In this document: in pieces, positions 14,768 through 23,172 of the stretch | How the letters are laid out: the number at the start of each line of letters is the position of its first letter | Position numbering within the stretch: the first letter of the stretch is position 1 | From: Oscillibacter sp. | GTDB lineage: Bacteria > Bacillota > Clostridia > Oscillospirales > Oscillospiraceae | Assembly: GCA_022652815.1 (NCBI GenBank) | Contig: JALCRR010000020.1 | Location: 1 to 32,273 of the forward strand | Direction: 5' to 3' | DNA: 32,273 bases | Program-made: the position numbers and the translations under genes | Notes under the pieces: model-generated | The model's input: the letters and a program-made list of their open reading frames with translations, nothing else | Database searches by the model: none | Told to the model about the DNA's origin: nothing

Positions 14768-15859
14768 ATGAAGCAGTATAAAGTTGGTATTATCGGCGGC
14801 ACGGGAATGGTCGGTCAGCGGCTCATTACCCTAATGGAAAATCACCCGTGGTTTCAGTTGACCGTCATCGCAGCAAGTGGCCGTAGCGCCGGCAAGCCCT
14901 ATGAAGAAGCTCTGGCCGGACGCTGGGCGCTGGACATTCCCATGCCGGAAGAAGCCAAAAAGATCGTTGTCATGGACGCCGAGAAAGATGCCGAGAAGAT
15001 CGCGGAGCTGGTTGACTTCTGCTTCTGTGCCGTCAACATGAACAAGGATGAAATTAAGGCGCTGGAAGAAAAGTACGTCAAGCTGGAATGCCCCATTATT
15101 TCCAACAACTCCGCCAACCGCTGGACGGATGACGTGCCCATGGTGATTCCCGAAATCAACGCTGAGCACATTGCGGTCATTGATGCGCAGCGCAAGCGTT
15201 GGGGCACCAAGCGCGGCTTTATCGCCGTCAAGTCCAACTGCTCCATCCAGAGCTACGTTCCCGCCATGCATCCTCTGATGAAATACGGCATTGACCGGGC
15301 GCTGGTGTGCACCTATCAAGCAATTTCCGGCGCCGGTAAGACCTTCCAACGCTGGCCGGAAATGGTGGACAACTGCATCCCCTACATCGGCGGAGAAGAG
15401 GAAAAGTCCGAGCAGGAGCCTTTGAAAGTCTGGGGTCATCTTGAGGATGGCAAAATTGTCAAGGCCGCAGGTCCTTCCTTGACGGCGCAGTGCTTCCGTG
15501 TTGCCTGCCAGGATGGTCACATGGCCGCCGTGTTCTTGAAGTTCAAGGATGGCTGCAAGCCTTCCTTGGAACAGATCAAAGCCGACTGGGCTGCTTTCCG
15601 CGGCCCCGCGCAGGAGCTTGAGCTTCCCTCCGCCCCGAAGCAGTTCCTGCACTACTTTGAAGAGCCCGACCGTCCCCAGACGAGACTGGATCGCAATCTG
15701 GAAGGCGGCATGGCCATCTCCATTGGCCGTCTGCGTCCCGATACGCAGTATGATTACAAGTTTGTCTCTCTGTCCCACAACACGCTGCGCGGTGCTGCCG
15801 GCGGCGGTGTGGAGCTGGCAGAGCTGCTGTGCAAGAAGGGCTACATCACTGCAAAGTAA
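14768..15859 (+). CDS. asd: Aspartate-semialdehyde dehydrogenase, archaeal/fungal type
   Basis: A 363-residue enzyme that makes aspartate semialdehyde for lysine/diaminopimelate, methionine and threonine synthesis. It has the Rossmann motif VGIIGGTGMVGQRL, the active-site Cys158 in VKSNCSIQS, and a His251 in CQDGHMAAVF. The sequence style and the SGAGKTFQRWPEM segment point to the archaeal/fungal branch. An upstream in-frame ATG exists at 14687, but the ATG at 14768 has AGGAGG 9 nt ahead and the family N-terminus. It is the only plus-strand gene here and faces the ABC-F gene across a bidirectional terminator. Confidence 0.93.
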   Translation: MKQYKVGIIGGTGMVGQRLITLMENHPWFQLTVIAASGRSAGKPYEEALAGRWALDIPMPEEAKKIVVMDAEKDAEKIAELVDFCFCAVNMNKDEIKALEEKYVKLECPIISNNSANRWTDDVPMVIPEINAEHIAVIDAQRKRWGTKRGFIAVKSNCSIQSYVPAMHPLMKYGIDRALVCTYQAISGAGKTFQRWPEMVDNCIPYIGGEEEKSEQEPLKVWGHLEDGKIVKAAGPSLTAQCFRVACQDGHMAAVFLKFKDGCKPSLEQIKADWAAFRGPAQELELPSAPKQFLHYFEEPDRPQTRLDRNLEGGMAISIGRLRPDTQYDYKFVSLSHNTLRGAAGGGVELAELLCKKGYITAK

Positions 15860-15868
15860 TTGGTTATT

Positions 15869-15906
15869 AAAAAGGCGGACCTGCCAAAAGGCAGGTCCGT
15901 CTTTTT
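15869..15906. terminator. Bidirectional terminator between asd and the ABC-F gene
   Basis: A 16- to 17-bp stem, 15869-15885 with 15890-15906, with one G-U/A-C position and an AAAA loop; the core is GGACCTGCC/GGCAGGTCC. T-runs follow in both directions. It lies 10 bp after asd and 8 bp from the end of the ABC-F gene. Confidence 0.95.
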
Positions 15907-15913
15907 CTTTGTA

Positions 15914-17542
15914 TTATCCGTCAATCTGCGTGAGCATGCGTTCCCGCTCCGACTCGATATACTCGTCATAGGAGCACATCTTGTCAATTAGGGTGCCGTC
16001 CGGCAGAATTTCGATGATGCGGTTGGCAATGGTCTGGACAAACTCATGGTCGTGGGACGCAAACAGCACAACGCCCTTGAAATCAATCAGACCGTTATTG
16101 ACTGCTGTGATGGATTCCAGATCCAGATGGTTCGTCGGCTGATCCAGCACCAGCACGTTGGAGCCGTACAGCATCATGCGAGAGAGCATGCAGCGCACCT
16201 TCTCACCGCCAGAGAGCACCTTGACAGGCTTGTAAACGTCGTCTCCGGAAAACAGCATCCGCCCCAGGAAAGACCGCTTGAAGGATTCCATATTTGCCTC
16301 TGCCGTAGCCGGCGTATACTGCCCCAGCCAGTCCACCAGATTCAAATCGCAGTCGTTAAAAAAGTCGGAGTTATCCAGCGGAAAATAGCTGGTGGTAATG
16401 GTGGTTCCCCATTTAAAGGAGCCCTCGTCCGGCTCCATTTCCTCCATAAGGATTTTGAATAGGGTTGTCTTGGCAAGCTCGTTCTCTCCCACGAGGGCGA
16501 TCTTGTCACCCCGGTTGACACGGAACGACACGTGATCCAGCAACTTCAGTCCGTCCACGGTCTTGCAGAGATCTTCAACAGCCAGAATTTCCTTGCCCGG
16601 CTCCCGATCCATCGTGAATCCCACGAAAGGATAGCGTCGGGAAGAAGCCGGCATCTCCTCCACAGACAGCTTATCCAGCAGTTTGCGGCGGGAGGTTGCC
16701 TGTTTGGACTTGGACTTGTTGGCGGAAAAGCGCTCGATAAAGCTTTGCAGCTCCTTCATCTTCTCTTCCGTCTTGCGGTTCTGGTCCTTCATCATCTTCT
16801 GCATCAGCTGGCTGGACTGATACCAGAAATCGTAGTTGCCCACATACATCTTGATCTGGCCATAATCCACATCCACGATGTTGGTGCAGACCGTATTGAG
16901 GAAATAGCGGTCATGGGACACCACGATGATCAGTCCCTCGTAGTCCATCAAGAAATCTTCCAGCCACTCGATGGCAACAAGATCCAGATGGTTGGTCGGT
17001 TCGTCTAGCAGAATGATGTCGGGTTTTCCGAACAGTGCCTGGGCAAGCAGCACCTTCACCTTTTCCTTGGCGGTCAAGGTGTTCATTTCGCTGTACAGAA
17101 TCTCGTTGGAAAGTCCCAGACCTTGAATCAAGCGGCTGACGTTGGACTCCGCCTCCCAGCCGTCCATCTCGGCAAACTCCGCTTCCAGTTCAGAAGCGTG
17201 CACGCCGTCCTCGTCGGTAAACGGGTCCTTTTCATACAGGGCATCCTTCTCTTTCATCACGTCGTAAAGATGCTGGTTGCCCATGATGACAGTATCCAGC
17301 ACGGTATAGGCGTCGAATTTGAAGTGGTCCTGCTTCAAAACGCTCATGCGTTCCGTTTTGGGGATGATCACCTCGCCGGTGGTGGGTTCCAGATCGCCGG
17401 AAAGAATCCGCAGGAATGTCGTCTTTCCTGCGCCGTTGGCACCGATGATGCCGTAGCAGTTGCCGGGGGTGAATTTTAGGTCGACATGCTTGAACAGCGT
17501 CTGACCCGTAAAATTGAGACTAACGTCGCTGACAGTGATCAT
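15914..17542 (-). CDS. ABC-F ATPase with one canonical and one degenerate ATP site
   Basis: A 542-residue soluble ABC-F protein: two nucleotide-binding domains, no membrane domain, and a charged linker at about 245-290 (translation-factor or ribosome-protection class; YkpA/YbiT-like). NBD1 has an intact Walker A GANGAGKT (34-41) and LLDEPTNHLD, but its signature LSGGQ reads LTAKE (156-160). NBD2 has an intact LSGGEKVR, but its Walker A reads GENELAKT (352-359, Gly to Ala before Lys) and its catalytic Glu is Gln (VLDQPTNHLD). The three deviations all fall in the same composite ATP site. AAAGGA lies ahead of the ATG. It may be constitutive; no leader peptide for drug induction is evident. Confidence 0.9.
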   Translation of the reverse strand: MITVSDVSLNFTGQTLFKHVDLKFTPGNCYGIIGANGAGKTTFLRILSGDLEPTTGEVIIPKTERMSVLKQDHFKFDAYTVLDTVIMGNQHLYDVMKEKDALYEKDPFTDEDGVHASELEAEFAEMDGWEAESNVSRLIQGLGLSNEILYSEMNTLTAKEKVKVLLAQALFGKPDIILLDEPTNHLDLVAIEWLEDFLMDYEGLIIVVSHDRYFLNTVCTNIVDVDYGQIKMYVGNYDFWYQSSQLMQKMMKDQNRKTEEKMKELQSFIERFSANKSKSKQATSRRKLLDKLSVEEMPASSRRYPFVGFTMDREPGKEILAVEDLCKTVDGLKLLDHVSFRVNRGDKIALVGENELAKTTLFKILMEEMEPDEGSFKWGTTITTSYFPLDNSDFFNDCDLNLVDWLGQYTPATAEANMESFKRSFLGRMLFSGDDVYKPVKVLSGGEKVRCMLSRMMLYGSNVLVLDQPTNHLDLESITAVNNGLIDFKGVVLFASHDHEFVQTIANRIIEILPDGTLIDKMCSYDEYIESERERMLTQIDG

Positions 17543-17627
17543 TTGTTGTTTCCTTTGTAAAATCAGATTTCAAGGCAAGCAGCAGGCACCGCCAGTGCGA
17601 TGTCTGCTGCCCGCAGTGATAGCTTTT

Positions 17628-18857
17628 TTATGATTTGATAAATGCGCGATGAAATACCTTTTTGCCCTTGCGGATCACGATGCCCTCACCGGCAAAGTCC
17701 TCTTGATTGAACGCTGCATCCACTGCGTCGACCTTCTGATCGTTGACGGTCATGCCGCCCTGCTGAATTAGGCGCCGCGCCTCACCGTTGGAGGCGCACA
17801 ATCCGCATGCCACCAGCAGATTAATGGCGCCGATTTTGCCGTTTTCGAACTTATCGGCAGGAATTTCGGTAGCCGGCATATGCTCGGTAGACCCGTTGCC
17901 CGCAAACAGGCCCTTTGCGGTCTCTTCGGCCTTCTTGGCTTCTTCCTCGCCATGAACCAGCTTCGTCAGCTCAAAGGCAAGAATCTCCTTGGCGCGGTTG
18001 AGCTGGCTACCTTCCCACTTGTCCATCTCGTCGATCTGCTCCAGCGGCAGGAACGTCAGCATCCGGATGCACTTGAGCACGTCCGCGTCGCCCACATTGC
18101 GCCAGTACTGATAGAACTCAAACGGGCTGGTCTTTGCGGGGTCCAGCCACACAGCGCCGCCGACGGTCTTTCCCATCTTCTTGCCCTCAGAATTCATGAG
18201 CAGGGTAATGGTCATGGCATAGGCGTCCTTGCCCAGTTTCTTGCGAATCAGCTCCGTACCGCCCAGCATGTTGCTCCACTGGTCATCGCCGCCGAACTGC
18301 ATGTTGCAGCCATAATTCTGGAACAGATGATAGAAGTCGTAGGACTGCATAATCATATAGTTGAATTCCAAGAAGGAAAGGCCTTTCTCCATGCGCTGCT
18401 TATAGCACTCGGCACGCAGCATATTGTTCACGGAGAAGCAGGCGCCCACCTCGCGCAGCACGTCCACATAGTTGAGCTTCAAAAGCCAGTCAGCGTTATT
18501 GACCATCATGGCCTTGCCCTCGCCAAAATCAATGAAGCGGGACATCTGCTTTTTAAAGCAGTCGCAGTTGTGCTGAATGGTTTCCGGCGTCATCATGGAG
18601 CGCATATCCGTCCGACCGGAGGGGTCACCGATATAGCCGGTACCGCCGCCGATCAAGGCAACAGGGCGATTTCCAGCCATCTGAAGGCGCTTCATAAGGC
18701 ACAGGGCCATAAAATGTCCCACATGCAGAGAATCTGCCGTCGGGTCAAAGCCGATATAAAAGACGGCCTTGCCGGTATTGATCAGTTCCTTGATTTCTTC
18801 CTCGTCCGTCACCTGTGCAATCAAGCCGCGAGCCACCAGTTCGTCATAACAAGTCAT
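17628..18857 (-). CDS. tyrS: Tyrosyl-tRNA synthetase
   Basis: A 409-residue class I synthetase. It has the HIGH-type motif HVGH (45-48), the KMSKS-type motif KMGKT (227-231), and the tyrosine-site segments LEFNYMIMQSYDFYHL and FGGDDQWSN. A C-terminal S4-like tRNA-binding domain (about 345-409) contains NGEARRLIQQGGMTVN. It charges tRNA-Tyr. TAGGAG lies 9 nt before the ATG. Expression is controlled by a tyrosine T-box leader immediately upstream. Confidence 0.98.
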   Translation of the reverse strand: MTCYDELVARGLIAQVTDEEEIKELINTGKAVFYIGFDPTADSLHVGHFMALCLMKRLQMAGNRPVALIGGGTGYIGDPSGRTDMRSMMTPETIQHNCDCFKKQMSRFIDFGEGKAMMVNNADWLLKLNYVDVLREVGACFSVNNMLRAECYKQRMEKGLSFLEFNYMIMQSYDFYHLFQNYGCNMQFGGDDQWSNMLGGTELIRKKLGKDAYAMTITLLMNSEGKKMGKTVGGAVWLDPAKTSPFEFYQYWRNVGDADVLKCIRMLTFLPLEQIDEMDKWEGSQLNRAKEILAFELTKLVHGEEEAKKAEETAKGLFAGNGSTEHMPATEIPADKFENGKIGAINLLVACGLCASNGEARRLIQQGGMTVNDQKVDAVDAAFNQEDFAGEGIVIRKGKKVFHRAFIKS

Positions 18858-19169
18858 TTTTTCTTACTCCTAACATCATTTATTCCGACAGAGTAAAAAC
18901 GCCCTCTGTCCCGGCAGGACAGAGGGCGTAACGAATTACGCGGTACCACCTCTGGTTCGTGCCGTCCTCACGAACGGCGCCTCACGCCGTGCCAACACAC
19001 GGCTGCGCGGTAACGGGCGCACCCGGAGCACGCCTACCGAGCCGATAAATGGCTTTTGGGGTGCCAGCTCCACAGTGTATTCGCCGGATTGACCTCTCCC
19101 CTTTTCACCGTACAGGGGTTCTCTTTGCAGGCCGAAACCGGGTACTTCTCTGCTTCCTCGCTGTATACA
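18858..19169 (-). ncRNA. Tyrosine T-box leader of tyrS
   Basis: A roughly 310-nt leader between the promoter and tyrS. The conserved T-box sequence AGAGGTGGTACCGCG is on the minus strand at 18953-18939, directly before the terminator. A GAATACA segment in the 3' half of stem I puts a TAC (Tyr) specifier at 19079-19077, consistent with the gene it controls. Uncharged tRNA-Tyr would bind and stabilise the antiterminator so that tyrS is read. I read the specifier by eye; a covariance-model fit would fix stem I exactly. Confidence 0.93.
18895..18928 (-). terminator. T-box-controlled terminator before tyrS
   Basis: Perfect 11-bp stem CGCCCTCTGTC / GACAGAGGGCG (18900-18910 with 18918-18928), 7-nt loop, then five T on the minus strand (18899-18895). 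It competes with the T-box antiterminator. Confidence 0.95.
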
Positions 19170-19175
19170 GGGCAT

Positions 19176-19204
19176 AGTTTAGCGGATTTCCTCGGTATTG
19201 TCAA
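19176..19204 (-). promoter_or_regulatory. Promoter of the tyrS T-box transcript
   Basis: Minus-strand TTGACA (19204-19199), 17-nt spacer, TAAACT (19181-19176). The predicted start is near 19169. It lies 35 bp after the recN stop; I see no clear recN terminator between. Confidence 0.8.
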
Positions 19205-19238
19205 CTAAAATCGTCTGTCCTTTTTGTATTGTCATTAA

Positions 19239-20921
19239 TTACAGTGTTTCGCGATAAGCCTCCGCCTCATCCAGCAGCTCTCCGGCACTTTTCAGCAGCG
19301 CATCGGTTATCTTGCTGCCCCCCGTCAGACGGGCAAGCTCCGCTTTGCGCGCTTCCCGATCCATGCAGGTGACTTGCGTGTATGTACGGCCCTTCTTCTC
19401 GCCTTTTTCAACGGAAAAATGGGTGTCTGCCATTGCCGCAAGCTGTGGAAGATGCGTCACACACAAAACCTGTTTGTGGCGGCTGACTTGGGCCATTTTT
19501 TCTGCAATCTTCTGGGCGGCACGGCCGGAAACGCCAGTGTCCACCTCGTCAAAAACCATGGTTCCAATCAATTCCTGCTCGGCCAGCACATTTTTCAGTG
19601 CCAGCATAATACGGGCCAGTTCGCCGCCGGAGGCCACCTTGGCAATCGGCTTCAAAGCCTCGCCGGCATTGGCGGACATGAGAAACCGAATCTGATCGCA
19701 GCCGTCCGCAGCGGGTTCCTTTTCCGCAAACTCAATGGAAAACTGCACCCGATTCATGTCCAAATCCCGGAGTTCCTTTAAAATACGCTTTTCCAGCTCT
19801 GTCGCCGCAGTCTTCCGGACATTTGTCAGCTCTGCTCCAGACTGCTTGACAGCCTTTTTTGCCTTGTCCAGCTGACTGTTCAGCTGAATCAGCGTGTCGT
19901 CTGCCGTCTCGATCTCGCCCAGTTCCCTGCGGCACCGATCAAGATACGCGAGCATGTCCTCTACCGTGGCGCCATACTTCTTTTTTAACCGATAAAGCTG
20001 ATCGCAGCGGCTTTCCACGGTGTCCAGTTCCTCCGGCGAAAAGTCATATTCCGCCCGTTTATCTCGAATTGTCTCAGCAAGGTCATATACTTCACAGCGT
20101 GCTTCCTGCAGCCGTTTATAGAGTTCTTTCAGATCGCCGCTCAACCCCTTAATCGGAAGCAGGGCATCCTCGGCTCCTTGCAGCAGAGAAACCGATCCGG
20201 CTCCTCCGTCGTCGTCTCCGTTTAGGCAGAGATCCGCCCCTTGAAGGGCCGAAAGGTACTTTTCACCGTTGCGCAGCAGGTTGCGCCGATCCTCCAGTTC
20301 CTCTTCTTCTCCGGTTACCAACTCCGCCCGCTCCAGCTCGTCAATCTGAAACTTTAGAGAATCGATCTTCCGTGCCTTTTCGGCCTCATCCATCTGGAGT
20401 GCGCGGATTTGCTCCGTAAGTGCGTGCATCCCGTCGTATTGTTTTCGATAGGCCGTGAGCACAGCGTCGGTTTTTCCGAAGCGATCCAGATACGCACCAT
20501 GCTGTTCCTCGTCCAGCAGTCGCTGACCGTCGTGCTGGCCGTGAATATTTAAAAGAGCGCCGCCGATTTCCCGCAGCTGGGCCACGGTGACCGGCCTGCC
20601 ATTCACACGGCAGAGGTTTCGCCCGTCTGCATAGATTTCCCGCTGAAGGATCAAAGATCCGTCTTCAGCCGAAATTCCGTTACTTCCCAGTTCCGGCAGC
20701 TTTTCTGAAACCCGAGAAAATTCCGCACTGACGAAGGCCTTTTCCGCTCCCGTGCGAATCAGATCGCGGGAGGTGCGTCCGCCAAGAACCGCGCCGAGTG
20801 CGTCAATGACAATGGATTTGCCGGCGCCGGTTTCACCGGTTAGAGCATTAAAGCCCGGCTGAAACTGGATGTCCGATTCTTCAATCACCGCAATATTTTC
20901 AATGTGCAACAGCAAAAGCAT
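19239..20921 (-). CDS. recN: DNA repair protein RecN
   Basis: A 560-residue SMC-like ATPase involved in double-strand break repair. It has Walker A GETGAGKS (29-36), a long central coiled coil (about 160-370), the ABC signature VASGGELARIMLALK and Walker B MVFDEVDTGVSG near the C-terminus. GGAGG lies 8 nt before the ATG. The argR-recN order is standard for Firmicutes. A 26-codon ORF lies between the two genes. Confidence 0.97.
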   Translation of the reverse strand: MLLLLHIENIAVIEESDIQFQPGFNALTGETGAGKSIVIDALGAVLGGRTSRDLIRTGAEKAFVSAEFSRVSEKLPELGSNGISAEDGSLILQREIYADGRNLCRVNGRPVTVAQLREIGGALLNIHGQHDGQRLLDEEQHGAYLDRFGKTDAVLTAYRKQYDGMHALTEQIRALQMDEAEKARKIDSLKFQIDELERAELVTGEEEELEDRRNLLRNGEKYLSALQGADLCLNGDDDGGAGSVSLLQGAEDALLPIKGLSGDLKELYKRLQEARCEVYDLAETIRDKRAEYDFSPEELDTVESRCDQLYRLKKKYGATVEDMLAYLDRCRRELGEIETADDTLIQLNSQLDKAKKAVKQSGAELTNVRKTAATELEKRILKELRDLDMNRVQFSIEFAEKEPAADGCDQIRFLMSANAGEALKPIAKVASGGELARIMLALKNVLAEQELIGTMVFDEVDTGVSGRAAQKIAEKMAQVSRHKQVLCVTHLPQLAAMADTHFSVEKGEKKGRTYTQVTCMDREARKAELARLTGGSKITDALLKSAGELLDEAEAYRETL

Positions 20922-20947
20922 CGAATCTTCCTCCGTTTTTTAGGCTG

Positions 20948-21028
20948 TCACCTGTGCATCAATATCGCCGCCGTAATGAGGATGAGCACAACAATGCCGC
21001 CTGCAATTCCGAACATTGTGATACTCAT
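20948..21028 (-). CDS. Possible 26-residue membrane peptide between argR and recN
   Basis: The ATG at 21028 directly abuts the argR stop codon (TAAATG). It encodes MSITMFGIAGGIVVLI followed by LITAAILMHR, a single hydrophobic segment with a charged end, and stops 26 bp before recN. The abutting start suggests translational coupling, since the Shine-Dalgarno is weak. I do not recognise the peptide. The hydrophobic pattern and tight fit argue for a real gene, but at this length chance cannot be excluded. Confidence 0.4.
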   Translation of the reverse strand: MSITMFGIAGGIVVLILITAAILMHR

Positions 21029-21478
21029 TTACAGCATTTCTTTGATTTCTTTGCAGAAACTGACAGCAGAGTCCGTGTCCTTCATCACAAGGAAAGCCGT
21101 GTCGTCGCCGGCCAGACTTCCCAGCATAAAGTTGATGCCCATGTCATCGATGGCAGCACAGGCAGCGGAGGCAAGGCCGGGCATGGTCTTGACCACCACA
21201 ATATTCTGGGCGCTTTCAATGCTGGTGATGCTCTCGCGGAAGATCGTGCGCAGCTTTTCCGCGAAGTTCAGCTTGGTGCGGTTCCCGGAAACGGCGTACT
21301 TATAAACGCCCTGTCCCATGGGTTCCTTAATCAGATGCATCTGCTTAATATCGCGGGAAATCGTCGCCTGGGTGCTCGTAATTCCACGGTCAAGCAGCCG
21401 ATCGAGCAGTTGTTCCTGCGTTTCAATATTTTCCTCGGAAATAATCTCGAGAATTTTGCTTTGACGGTCATTTTTCAT
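21029..21478 (-). CDS. argR: Arginine repressor ArgR/AhrC
   Basis: A 149-residue regulator with an N-terminal winged helix (RQSKILEIISEENIETQEQL onward, then STQATISRDIKQM as recognition helix) and a C-terminal arginine-binding, trimerisation domain ending in MLGSLAGDDTAFLVM. It senses arginine and controls arginine metabolism genes. In-frame codons extend upstream to 21511, but the ATG at 21478 has GGGAGG 8 nt ahead and the family N-terminus. It overlaps the end of nadK by 11 nt. Confidence 0.96.
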   Translation of the reverse strand: MKNDRQSKILEIISEENIETQEQLLDRLLDRGITSTQATISRDIKQMHLIKEPMGQGVYKYAVSGNRTKLNFAEKLRTIFRESITSIESAQNIVVVKTMPGLASAACAAIDDMGINFMLGSLAGDDTAFLVMKDTDSAVSFCKEIKEML

Positions 21479-22355
21479 TTTCTTGGCCTCCCGGCAACAT
21501 TTTTTTTGCAAAAACCTCGCAGAAACTCTTTTCGGAAAGGCGAACCAGTTTCAGCGAATGCTTTGATTTTTTCACACAGACTTGATCATCAGGCCGCAGG
21601 GCAAAGGCTCTGCTCTCATCCACGCAGAGGTAAACCGGCTTGCGTCCGTTGCGCACCATGTCAATGGTCAGAAGATGGTTGGGCGAAAGCACATAGGAGG
21701 AAAAGCGCATGTTGTGTGTGCAGATGGGGCAGACCACCATGGCCTCCGCAATCGGCTCCACAACCGGTCCTCCAGCAGAAAGCGAATAAGCGGTAGATCC
21801 GGTGGGCGTAGAAATAATCACGCCGTCACCGGCAATATCCGCCAGATGATGCCCGTCCGAGGCGATTGACAGGTGAATCACATGGGAAATGGGTCCCTCC
21901 CGGATGACAGCGTCGTTCAAGCCCAGATTTTGATAGACCTGCTTGCCGTCCCGCAACACGAGCACATCCAGCATCATGCGGGATTCCATCTCAAAATTCC
22001 AGTCTTTTAACTTGCTTAGGGCATTCAGCTCCGTAGCCTCCAACTCCGCAATAAAGCCCAAGCTGCCCATGTTGATGCCCAGAACAGGGATTTTGTTCAG
22101 TGCCGCCAGTTTGGCGAGATGCAGGATGGTTCCGTCCCCGCCAAAGGTAATCAGAAGATCACTGGTTCGCAGCTCCTGCGCCAGGGGCTTGATGTCAAGA
22201 TCGCCGAAGGAGCCGTCCTTCTGATCGCGGAATGGAGAGCAAATGACTGTTTCAAAGCCATTCGCCTTCAAGATTCTCTCCGCTTCCAGCGTGGTTTTCA
22301 TATCCCGGTCCCGACTGGGATTCGGGCAGAGAACGATTTTCTTTTTCTCATTCAT
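21468..22355 (-). CDS. nadK: NAD kinase
   Basis: A 295-residue ATP-NAD kinase that makes NADP. It has the GGDGT motif at 72-76 (ITFGGDGTILHLA), the GINMGSLGFIAEL segment, and the nucleotide-binding ISTPTGSTAYSLSAGGP. The start overlaps tlyA by 8 nt and the end overlaps argR by 11 nt, so the tlyA-nadK-argR chain is translationally coupled. Confidence 0.97.
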   Translation of the reverse strand: MNEKKKIVLCPNPSRDRDMKTTLEAERILKANGFETVICSPFRDQKDGSFGDLDIKPLAQELRTSDLLITFGGDGTILHLAKLAALNKIPVLGINMGSLGFIAELEATELNALSKLKDWNFEMESRMMLDVLVLRDGKQVYQNLGLNDAVIREGPISHVIHLSIASDGHHLADIAGDGVIISTPTGSTAYSLSAGGPVVEPIAEAMVVCPICTHNMRFSSYVLSPNHLLTIDMVRNGRKPVYLCVDESRAFALRPDDQVCVKKSKHSLKLVRLSEKSFCEVFAKKMLPGGQENEK

Positions 22356-23172
22356 GGGGGGTACCTCCGTGCTCGTTCAATACCAGATGGGACTCATCTA
22401 CCAGCGCCTTCAAATCGAAGGTCTGCTCCGGAAGTTCACCCTTTTCTAAAAAGCCGAGATATTCAATGTTCCCCTCCGGCCCGCGGATGGGAGAATACGT
22501 AAGGCCAAGGACTGTAAAGCCAGATTCCTTTGCGTGAATTAGGAAGTGCTCCAGCACTTCCACATGAACGGCAGGGTCCCGAACAACGCCCTTTTTCCCG
22601 ACCTTTTCCCGTCCGGCCTCAAACTGCGGTTTGACGAGGCAGGCCACATGGCCGTTTTCTTTCAGAATGCTGCAGACCGCAGGAAGAATCAATTTCAGCG
22701 AAATAAAACTCACGTCAATCGACGCAAAATCCAGTTCATCCGGCACCTGTTCGTGGGTCAAAAACCGGGCATTGGTGCGCTCCAGGCAGACAACTCTCGG
22801 GTCGTTTCGCAGCTTCCACGCCAACTGTCCATAGCCTACATCCACAGAAAAGACCTTGACCGCACCGTTTTGCAGCATGCAGTCCGTAAATCCGCCGGTG
22901 GATGCACCAATATCGGCACAGATGCAGCCGTCCAGCGCAATCGGAAAGGTCGCCATGGCCTTTTCCAGCTTCAATCCTCCCCGGCTGACATATTGGAGCG
23001 TATTGCCCCGAATTTCGATTGCAGCGTCGTTTGCAACCGCCGTTCCGGGCTTGTCCACCTTCTGCTGGTTGACATAGACCTGACCGGCCATAATGGTTGC
23101 CTGCGCTTTCTGCCGACTTTCCTGCAAGCCGCGCTCTACCAGCAGAACATCGATTCTTGTCTTATTGCTCAT
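22348..23172 (-). CDS. tlyA: TlyA-family S4/FtsJ RNA methyltransferase (YqxC)
   Basis: A 274-residue protein with an N-terminal S4 RNA-binding domain (1-65; RIDVLLVERGLQESRQKAQ) and an FtsJ-like SAM methyltransferase domain with motif ADIGASTGGFTDCML. The TlyA/YqxC family includes 2'-O-methyltransferases of rRNA and hemolysin-annotated proteins. The open frame extends upstream to 23274 inside dxs, but the ATG at 23172 gives the family start and is preceded by GGAGG. It overlaps dxs by 11 nt. Confidence 0.95.
   Translation of the reverse strand: MSNKTRIDVLLVERGLQESRQKAQATIMAGQVYVNQQKVDKPGTAVANDAAIEIRGNTLQYVSRGGLKLEKAMATFPIALDGCICADIGASTGGFTDCMLQNGAVKVFSVDVGYGQLAWKLRNDPRVVCLERTNARFLTHEQVPDELDFASIDVSFISLKLILPAVCSILKENGHVACLVKPQFEAGREKVGKKGVVRDPAVHVEVLEHFLIHAKESGFTVLGLTYSPIRGPEGNIEYLGFLEKGELPEQTFDLKALVDESHLVLNEHGGTPHE

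Noticed and set aside
17543-17627. Terminator between tyrS and the ABC-F gene
   Set aside because: A 7-bp GCAGCAG/CTGCTGC stem exists, but no T-run follows on the minus strand, so I did not call it.
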